Shown here in pieces: positions 1-5,428 of a stretch of 6,708 bases of DNA (positions are counted from its first letter, which is position 1; each line of letters opens with the position of its first letter). The notes beneath the pieces were generated by a model. It worked only from the letters and a program-made list of their open reading frames with translations. It was not told where the DNA came from and searched no databases. This DNA is from Anaerolineae bacterium (GTDB lineage Bacteria; Chloroflexota; Anaerolineae; Aggregatilineales; Aggregatilineaceae). The stretch is from contig JAOSJP010000020.1 in the NCBI GenBank assembly GCA_027494015.1, positions 1 through 6,708 on the forward strand. Reading direction: 5' to 3'. The translations under genes were made by a program, and so were the position numbers.

Positions 1-94
1 CTTCGAAGAGCTTCCCCAGGGCGCTATCAGAGAGGCCAACATTCGCCCCCCGTCTGACCAGCGAAAGGCTGCCGGAGCTAGGCCCGGCTCTCAC
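1..94 (-). CDS. Possible third operon gene, N-terminal fragment only (hypothetical)
   Basis: A GTG at 94-92 overlaps the permease stop codon by four bases (GTGA), the usual arrangement of translationally coupled genes. The frame stays open for 31 codons to the window edge and reads VRAGPSSGSLSLVRRGANVG and onward (first residue would be Met). About 22 of 31 codons end in G or C, in keeping with a GC-rich coding region but not proof of one. No good Shine-Dalgarno sequence precedes the GTG, only GAG-like bases inside the permease end, so expression would depend on coupling. I do not recognise a family from so few residues. If it is not a gene, this stretch is simply the 3' flank of the operon. 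The opposite strand is open from the edge only to a TGA at 55-57 and looks less coding-like. Confidence 0.35.
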   Translation of the reverse strand, partial: MRAGPSSGSLSLVRRGANVGLSDSALGKLFE

Positions 95-3078
95 TCGTAG
101 CGCAGTGTGTTGAGCGGCTTCTCGCCGGAAACGGTCCAGACCGAGGCGATGGCGGCCACCAGCGAGATCAGGATGCACAGCCCCATCAGGGCGAAGGCAA
201 TGCCATAAGGCACCCGGTTGCCCAGATCGCCCTGGAACATCTGGTACAGGATCAGCAGCAAGATCAGGAAGCTGATGCCCACGCCTATCAGGCCGCCGAT
301 CAGGCCCAGCAGCCCGTTCTCCAGCAAGAGCATCCCCAGCACCCGCTCGCGCCGCAGGCCAATCGCCTTCATTACCCCGATCTCGCGGCGGCGTTCCATC
401 GTGGAGAGCGCGACCGAGTTGGCGATCACGAAGCCGCCCACGAACAGCGACAACGCGGCCACCAGGATCGGGAATGAGGTGAACTGATCCACGATACGGT
501 TCACCAGGTCGTTGAGGAAGCGCGTTTCGATTAAGAAGATGCCGGGCACTTCGGCCAGCGCGCGGCGCACCGGGCGCAGGCCGGATTCGCGCACATCCAG
601 CACGGCGCTCACCTGATCGGGCTGGTAGCCCTGGAAGGCGTCCAGCGCAGCATAGAGGTGCCAGTCGCCGGTGGTGAGGCCGCCCCCCTGCATCACGCCG
701 ACCACCTCGAAGGAGAGCGTGTCGCCGCCCCCCATCTGGGGGCGCATCGTGATCACGTCGCCCACCCCAAACTCAGGCCGCCGCGCGCCACCCGTATCCT
801 CGTCGTACTGCTGTACGACCAGCGGCCAGTGGCCCGCCGCATTCGGCTGGTTGTCGGTCGCCGGGTTCAGATTGCGACCTTCCACGAACTTGACATCGGG
901 CAGGTTGGACGAAAGGTCGCGCCCGCTGACGGGGTTGAGAAAATCGCGCAGCGATGCCCCGATGGGCACTTCGCGTCCGGCGCTGGCGTCGTAGTAGCTG
1001 ACCAGGTTGGTGTTGTAAACGACGATGATGGCATAGCCGCGCAGGTGCTCACTTTGCGCGTCCAGGGTGGTGCGCAGCGTGCCGATCATCTCGTTGCTGC
1101 CGGTGGCGGTGAAGACGATCGCGTTGCCCCCGCTCACTTCCTCCAACAGCTCCTCGAAAGCGTTGGTGATGCTGTCCACCAGCATCGTGATCACGCTCAA
1201 GGTGAAGATGCCGATCACCAAAGCCAACAGCGTCGAGGCCCCGCGCCCCTTGGTAGCCAGCATCCCGCGCATGGCGATCTTGAGGTCCACAAAGGCGAAG
1301 CGCTGGATCAGACGGCCTAGCAGCCATACCGGCAGCACGATCACCAGCACCAGCGGGATCAGCGGCCAGAACAGGGGAATAGCGAATACAAACAACCCGC
1401 CGCGAACCTCTGAAAACCAGCCGCCACCCGCTGCCCACACAATCATCCAGAACAGGATGTACAGATAACTCACCACGACGCCGGTGATGGTCAGCAGCAG
1501 GATGGCGGGGACGAGCCGGCCAAAGACAGCACCCCCCGCTGGCAGGACGGCCAGCGCCACAAGCCAAGCCAGGACATGCAGGGGCCAGCGCCGCCCGCGC
1601 CGCCGCCTGCGCATGGACAGGTAGTCGCTGAGCACCAGCGGCAGGGCGATCAACAGGCCGCAGGCCGCGCCGATGGCGGGCGTGATCGTGTCCAGGTAGG
1701 GGATGCCGTCCAGCAGATCGCCCATCAGGCCCTGGGCCATCAGGCTGAGTGCCATGACCAGCACCACCAGGGCCACAAACGCGCTCAGACGGCCCGCCTT
1801 GGGCAGCACTGTGTCGGAGGGGCGCAGCACGAGCGCGGGCCGGATCTGGCCAGCGGCCAGGGTCGGCAGGAAGCCGAACACAGCCGTGATGATCACGCCG
1901 ATCACAAAGCCGTTGAAAGCCGGCCTGACCGCCAGCGTGAAGGCAAGCGACTGGCCGAGGAACGTCTCTGCGAACCCTTTGGTGACCAGGGCCAGGCCCC
2001 ATCCGAGCGCGATGCCCAGCAGGCTGCCCAGCACGCCCATGATCATCGCCTCCACCACAAACAGGATCGTGATCTCGTTCGGCTGCAGGCCAAGCGTCTT
2101 GAGCACGGCGACCTCCGTGGTGCGACGGCTGACGATCACCAGCATGGTGTTGATGATGCCGATACCGCCAATGAGCACGGAGACCAGGCCCATCGCCACC
2201 ACCAGGTCGTCCACGCTCTTGGAGATGGTGCTGTTTTGCTCCTTGAGATCGGTGGTGCTGGCCGTGTTTATCGCCCAGAATGCGTTGTTCAAGGCGCGCT
2301 GCACTGCGTCCACCTGGCCTGGATCGGCCAGTCGCACGAAGATCTCGCCCGCCGCCCCCGGCTGGGCCTGGGCGAACATGGTCACCGCGCTTTGATCCAA
2401 GTAGTAGAAACCGAACAGCCCGGCCAGGAAGCCCGTGGCCGAGTTGCGGAACCCGGCTTCGGCGTCGGTGGAGACGATGCCGCGCACCGTGAATGGCCCG
2501 CTGGCCCCGGAGAGGCGCACCTCGTCACCGACCTCGGCCTCCAGCGACTCGGCCAGGTTATCCGAGAGCACAATGTCCGTGGGGCCTTGTAGCATCTGGC
2601 TCAGGGGTACGCCGTCCAGCGATTTCACCTGGCCATAGAGCGGATAGACGCGCCCATCAATGAGCAGGCCGAGGATGAACGCCTTGTAGGTGTCGCGATC
2701 AATGTCGTAAGCGCTCCATCCGGTGGCGAGGCCGCTGAGGGACTGACGGTAAGTGAGGACCGTGCCCGGATAATGCTCGTCGAACCAGCCCTGAATCTTC
2801 TGGATGCCCTCCTCCGTGAAGACCATGCTGTCCAGCGAGTCTTTCTGCTCGACAATAAAGGAGGACCACGCGCGGTTGGGCATGAGGCGGATATCGCCGT
2901 GGTTGCTCTCCTGCAGGCTGCCGGTCAGGGTCTCGTTGATCATGACAGCCAGCGTCTGCAGGCTGACAATCGCCCCCACCCCTGCCGCGATACACAACAT
3001 GGCAAAGAACGTGCGCTGGCGGTTGACGCGCAGGTCGTTGAGGGAATGCTGGATGAAGAACATCAGCCGTCTGCCCAT
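91..3078 (-). CDS. ABC transporter permease with two FtsX modules (MacB/LolC-E type)
   Basis: This is the membrane subunit of a type VII ABC transporter, working with the ATPase encoded just upstream. The family moves lipoproteins or other amphiphiles, or transmits force to extracytoplasmic partners, rather than carrying small solutes through a channel. After a basic N-terminus, TM1 spans about residues 24-46, followed by an extracytoplasmic MacB_PCD-like domain (about 47-290). The first FtsX core (about 291-424) contains the coupling stretch RRTTEVAVLKTLGL. Next comes an unusually long membrane section (about 430-600, roughly five hydrophobic segments) broken by a cytoplasmic arginine run near 490. 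The second module has a TM at about 614-638, an extracytoplasmic domain (640-865) and a C-terminal FtsX core (869-995) with ERRREIGVMKAIGL. At 995 residues it is about twice a single-module LolC/E protein, as expected for a tandem duplication. The ATG shares one base with the ATPase stop codon (TAATG). The substrate cannot be told. Confidence 0.93.
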   Translation of the reverse strand: MGRRLMFFIQHSLNDLRVNRQRTFFAMLCIAAGVGAIVSLQTLAVMINETLTGSLQESNHGDIRLMPNRAWSSFIVEQKDSLDSMVFTEEGIQKIQGWFDEHYPGTVLTYRQSLSGLATGWSAYDIDRDTYKAFILGLLIDGRVYPLYGQVKSLDGVPLSQMLQGPTDIVLSDNLAESLEAEVGDEVRLSGASGPFTVRGIVSTDAEAGFRNSATGFLAGLFGFYYLDQSAVTMFAQAQPGAAGEIFVRLADPGQVDAVQRALNNAFWAINTASTTDLKEQNSTISKSVDDLVVAMGLVSVLIGGIGIINTMLVIVSRRTTEVAVLKTLGLQPNEITILFVVEAMIMGVLGSLLGIALGWGLALVTKGFAETFLGQSLAFTLAVRPAFNGFVIGVIITAVFGFLPTLAAGQIRPALVLRPSDTVLPKAGRLSAFVALVVLVMALSLMAQGLMGDLLDGIPYLDTITPAIGAACGLLIALPLVLSDYLSMRRRRRGRRWPLHVLAWLVALAVLPAGGAVFGRLVPAILLLTITGVVVSYLYILFWMIVWAAGGGWFSEVRGGLFVFAIPLFWPLIPLVLVIVLPVWLLGRLIQRFAFVDLKIAMRGMLATKGRGASTLLALVIGIFTLSVITMLVDSITNAFEELLEEVSGGNAIVFTATGSNEMIGTLRTTLDAQSEHLRGYAIIVVYNTNLVSYYDASAGREVPIGASLRDFLNPVSGRDLSSNLPDVKFVEGRNLNPATDNQPNAAGHWPLVVQQYDEDTGGARRPEFGVGDVITMRPQMGGGDTLSFEVVGVMQGGGLTTGDWHLYAALDAFQGYQPDQVSAVLDVRESGLRPVRRALAEVPGIFLIETRFLNDLVNRIVDQFTSFPILVAALSLFVGGFVIANSVALSTMERRREIGVMKAIGLRRERVLGMLLLENGLLGLIGGLIGVGISFLILLLILYQMFQGDLGNRVPYGIAFALMGLCILISLVAAIASVWTVSGEKPLNTLRYE

Positions 3079-3845
3079 TAGGCTGTGCCCCCCGTATCGA
3101 GGCCACGCTCCTGGCGCAGAATATTCACCGCCGCGCGCTGGGCGCTGGAGCGCGGATCATACTCATCGGCGATCTTGCCGTCTACAAGTGAGACCACGCG
3201 ATGCGCCTGTGAGGCCACATCCATGTCGTGCGTGACGATGATAATCGTGGTGCCCATCTGTTCGTTGACATCGTGCAGCGCCTGCATCACCAGCGCGCCG
3301 GAGATGGTGTCCAGGTTGCCGGTCGGCTCGTCGCACATCAGCAGTGGGGGGTTATTGGCCAGCGCGCGGGCGATGGCGACCCGTTGTTGCTGGCCGCCCG
3401 AAAGCTGGCTGGGGCGGTGGTGCAGCCGATCATCCACTTCCAGCAGACTGAGCAACTCGCGGGCGCGCTGCGCCGGGTTCGCCTGGGGCTTGCGCGCGAA
3501 TCGGATCGGCAACGCGACGTTCTCCTGCGCGGTGAGAGTGGGGATCAGGTTGAAGAACTGAAACACAAACCCGATCTTCTCATTGCGGATGCGCGTCAGT
3601 TCGCGCTCACTGAGGTTGGTGATGTCCAGGCCATCAATGAAGATCTGGCCGCTGGTTGGCGCGTCCAGCCCGCCAATGAGACCCAGCAGGGTGGACTTGC
3701 CACTTCCGGACGGGCCGATGACGCCCAGAATCTCTCCCCGCCGCACGTCCAGGGTGATCCCGCGCAGCGCATGAATCGTGACTTGACCCAGTTGCAGATC
3801 CTTGGTCAGGTCCAGGGCCCGCACTACATAATCGTTTGCCGCCAT
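3078..3845 (-). CDS. ABC transporter ATP-binding protein (LolD/MacB-type)
   Basis: This cytoplasmic ATPase powers the two-module FtsX permease encoded directly downstream. It has all the catalytic motifs: Walker A GPSGSGKST (residues 44-52), Q-loop Gln96 in VFQFFNLIPTLT, signature LSGGQQQR (148-155), Walker B LLMCDEP (168-174), D-loop GNLD (176-179) and switch His206 in THD. The Q-loop sequence and the DEPTGNLD stretch are typical of the LolD/MacB/FtsE group. At 255 residues it is a little longer than LolD because of a tail after about residue 232. One oddity is in the A-loop: where relatives have an aromatic residue in a pattern like TK.Y.LG, this protein has Leu17 (TKDLQLG), so adenine stacking must differ or come from another residue. 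The start is fixed by AAAGGAGG six bases upstream of the ATG. It is the first gene of the leftward operon. Confidence 0.96.
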   Translation of the reverse strand: MAANDYVVRALDLTKDLQLGQVTIHALRGITLDVRRGEILGVIGPSGSGKSTLLGLIGGLDAPTSGQIFIDGLDITNLSERELTRIRNEKIGFVFQFFNLIPTLTAQENVALPIRFARKPQANPAQRARELLSLLEVDDRLHHRPSQLSGGQQQRVAIARALANNPPLLMCDEPTGNLDTISGALVMQALHDVNEQMGTTIIIVTHDMDVASQAHRVVSLVDGKIADEYDPRSSAQRAAVNILRQERGLDTGGTA

Positions 3846-3851
3846 ACACCC

Positions 3852-3859
3852 CCTCCTTT
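3852..3859 (-). promoter_or_regulatory. Strong Shine-Dalgarno site of the ABC ATPase gene
   Basis: On the minus strand the sequence reads AAAGGAGG, with the AGGAGG core ending six bases before the ATG at 3845. This is close to a perfect match to the anti-Shine-Dalgarno sequence and decides the start codon. It contrasts with the two plus-strand genes in this window, neither of which has a visible Shine-Dalgarno sequence. Confidence 0.85.
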
Positions 3860-4106
3860 CGTCTCATCCTTCGGCAGTGCGCGCGATATGAGAGACAGTC
3901 AAGACGCCAGAATCCGGCGGGGTGCCAACTGGCGAACGTCAGAAAAGAATAGCCTGTGATCGCCGAGAGCACCTTGGAGAGTCATGCGTAACTACCAGGG
4001 CGAAGGAATATTCTGATCAAAACACAAAAATCATTAGTTGTATAGCTTCATCATCGGGCAATTTAGGTGTACCATGTGTCAGGCTGGAACGCCCAGAGCG
4101 AACAGC

Positions 4107-4137
4107 CAGGAACTGGACAGGTAAGAACAGGTTCCTG
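4107..4137. repeat. Inverted repeat upstream of the glycosyltransferase promoter, possible operator
   Basis: CAGGAAC at 4107-4113 and its exact reverse complement GTTCCTG at 4131-4137 are separated by 17 bases, giving a centre-to-centre distance of 24. Inside the same stretch ACAGGT occurs twice (4117-4122 and 4127-4132), exactly ten bases apart, about one helical turn. The block ends about 38 bases before the predicted transcription start at 4175, where activators often bind. A regulatory role is inferred from position and symmetry only; seven-base arms can occur by chance. Confidence 0.35.
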
Positions 4138-4158
4138 ACCCATACTCCCCGCGTTATC

Positions 4159-4167
4159 TGGTATAAT
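4159..4167 (+). promoter_or_regulatory. Extended -10 promoter giving a leaderless glycosyltransferase mRNA
   Basis: TG at 4159-4160, one base, then TATAAT at 4162-4167 is a perfect extended -10 element for the housekeeping sigma factor. No good -35 hexamer sits at the usual 17-base spacing (CCCATA at 4139-4144), which extended -10 promoters tolerate. Transcription normally starts about seven bases after the hexamer, here at about 4174-4175, exactly the A of the ATG at 4175. With no Shine-Dalgarno sequence before that ATG, this predicts a leaderless transcript. The hexamer also contains the first bases of the earlier ATG at 4166, which would then not be transcribed. Confidence 0.7.
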
Positions 4168-4174
4168 GCCCGCC

Positions 4175-5323
4175 ATGCGCTGCCATGTCAGCTTGAACGC
4201 GCACTTGCTGTCTGCCCAGGCCGGTTACCGGAGCGCGGGGATCAGCGGCTATATCTACAACCTGCTGCGCGCGCTGCCCGACGCCGACCCGGCTTTCAGC
4301 TACACGGTCTTCGCCGGGCCGCAGAGCCAGCCGCCCGCCCATGACCGTCTGACGGTGCGCCGCGCCGCGTGGAATACTGAGAGTCCGCTGCGGCGCATTC
4401 TCTGGGAGCAGATCGCGCAGCCGTGGGCGCTGCGACGCGCGCATCCCGACCTGGCGCACGGCCTGGCGTTTGTGTCGCCGCTGCTCAGCCGCGCTCCGTC
4501 GGTGGTGACGGTCTACGACCTGAGCTTCGTGCACTATCCCGACCGGCTGCCGGCGGCGCGGCGCTGGTACCTGCGCCTGTTCGCGCGCTGGTCGTGCGGG
4601 CGAGCGCGGCAGGTCATCACCATCTCGCGCAGCACGGCCCGCGACCTGGCGCAGACTTTCGGGCTGCCGCCGCAGCGCATTGACGTGGCCGCGCCGGGCG
4701 TCGGCGAGCAGTTCGTCCCGCTGCCGCGCGAGGACGTGGAGCGCTTTCGGGCGCACAAGGGGCTGCCCGACCGCTTCCTGCTGTTCCTGGGCACGCTGGA
4801 GCCGCGCAAGAATCTGCCGGTGCTGCTGCGCGCTTACGCGCAGCTTCCGGCGCAAGAGCGCGCGGCGGCCCACCTGGTGCTGGCGGGCGGCGTCGGCTGG
4901 ATGGCGGACGAGATTTTCACGGCGATTGAGGCGCACAACCTGGGCGCTACGGTGCACCTGCCCGGCTATGTGCCAGCGGACGAGCTACCGCTGTGGTACA
5001 ACGCGGCGGAGGCGCTGGTCTATCCTTCGGTGTTCGAGGGATTCGGGCTGCCGGTAGTCGAGGCGCTGGCCTGTGGCAAGCCGGCGCTCGTCTCCGACGC
5101 CTCGTCGCTGCCGGAAGCGGTCGGCGACGGCGGGCTGTGTCTGCCGCCGGACGACGTAGAGGCGTGGGCGGCGGCGCTGGCGCGGGCCATACACGATCCG
5201 GGGTGGCGCGCCGAGGCGGGCGCGCGCGGGCGCGTCCATGCCGCGCGCTTCACCTGGGCGGAGACGGCAGCGCAGACAGTTGCCAGCTACCGCCGCGCAC
5301 TGGGAATGGAGACGCAGGAGTGA
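4175..5323 (+). CDS. Glycosyltransferase family 4 (GT-B fold, mannosyltransferase-like)
   Basis: This enzyme transfers a sugar from a nucleotide-sugar donor to a growing glycan or lipid-linked acceptor, acting in the cytoplasm or at the inner membrane face. From the ATG at 4175 it has 382 residues, a normal length for GT4. The N-terminal acceptor half opens with MRCHVSLNAHLLS and carries AGISGYIYNLLRAL (about 21-34), as in GT4 enzymes that bind mannose-type donors. The C-terminal donor half contains GTLEPRKN (206-213), with the Arg211/Lys212 pair that contacts the donor phosphates. It also has the EX7E motif FEGFGLPVVE, with Glu288 and Glu296. No signal peptide or membrane segment is seen. 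An ATG at 4166 adds three residues, but it lies inside the predicted -10 box, so 4175 is preferred. A lipid-carrier sugar transferase gene follows 105 bases downstream, which points to surface polysaccharide synthesis. Donor and acceptor cannot be deduced. Confidence 0.93.
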   Translation: MRCHVSLNAHLLSAQAGYRSAGISGYIYNLLRALPDADPAFSYTVFAGPQSQPPAHDRLTVRRAAWNTESPLRRILWEQIAQPWALRRAHPDLAHGLAFVSPLLSRAPSVVTVYDLSFVHYPDRLPAARRWYLRLFARWSCGRARQVITISRSTARDLAQTFGLPPQRIDVAAPGVGEQFVPLPREDVERFRAHKGLPDRFLLFLGTLEPRKNLPVLLRAYAQLPAQERAAAHLVLAGGVGWMADEIFTAIEAHNLGATVHLPGYVPADELPLWYNAAEALVYPSVFEGFGLPVVEALACGKPALVSDASSLPEAVGDGGLCLPPDDVEAWAAALARAIHDPGWRAEAGARGRVHAARFTWAETAAQTVASYRRALGMETQE

Positions 5324-5330
5324 GGAGTGG

Positions 5331-5417
5331 TCAGCTATCAGCTATCAGCCAGCAGCAGAAGCCAGCAATAACAACCGATGGCTGACACCTGATCGCTGAC
5401 GGCTGATTGCTGATCGC
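5331..5417. repeat. Two-armed heptanucleotide repeat, inverted
   Basis: The gap between the two glycan genes is built from seven-base units. On the left, TCAGCTA, TCAGCTA and TCAGCCA run in tandem (5331-5351), with a degraded unit after them. On the right, five consecutive units of the form CTGANNN (CTGACAC, CTGATCG, CTGACGG, CTGATTG, CTGATCG) fill 5382-5416. The right units are the reverse complement type of the left ones, so the arms can pair: 5334-5350 matches 5401-5417 in inverted orientation at 15 of 17 positions, with a 50-base loop. No T-run follows, so it is not a typical intrinsic terminator. It resembles the short tandem heptanucleotide repeats (STRR) known from filamentous cyanobacteria, which are dispersed between genes; whether this one belongs to a dispersed family here is inference. 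Confidence 0.75.
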
Positions 5418-5428
5418 TCTCAACCACT

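Larger units (their letters stand above)
3846..4165. other. Divergent intergenic region with AT-rich island
   Basis: No credible gene lies in these 320 bases between the leftward ABC operon and the rightward glycosyltransferase. The short frames that cross it on both strands lack ribosome binding sites and are tails of frames shadowing the neighbouring genes. Positions 4011-4060 are about 34% GC (17 of 50), sharply lower than the GC-rich genes on either side, and probably hold promoter elements of the ABC operon. I could not pick a convincing -35/-10 pair for the leftward operon; TATTCT on the minus strand at 3951-3946 has no matching -35. A six-base inverted repeat, CGCCAG/CTGGCG (3905-3910 and 3929-3934), lies in the presumed leader of the leftward operon and may be chance. 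The right end carries an inverted repeat and an extended -10 promoter, listed separately. Confidence 0.7.

Noticed and set aside
61..90. Hairpin GCCGG/CCGGC on the minus strand after the permease stop, considered as a terminator
   Set aside because: The stem has only five pairs and no T-run follows, and the overlapping GTG frame suggests transcription continues.
1576..2592. Plus-strand open frame of 338 codons inside the permease gene
   Set aside because: The product is rich in Gln, His, Arg and Ala with no domain, while the opposite strand encodes a well-ordered FtsX permease throughout.
3905..3934. CGCCAG/CTGGCG inverted repeat in the ABC operon leader
   Set aside because: Six-base arms with an 18-base gap are expected by chance in DNA of this length, and no -35/-10 pair anchors it.
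3888..3959. Small plus-strand frame of 23 codons in the ABC operon leader
   Set aside because: No ribosome binding site and no promoter were seen, and it is only the end of a longer frame shadowing the ATPase gene.
3922..4344. Plus-strand open frame crossing the intergenic region into the glycosyltransferase gene
   Set aside because: It has no ribosome binding site, no recognisable product, and overlaps the glycosyltransferase in another frame.
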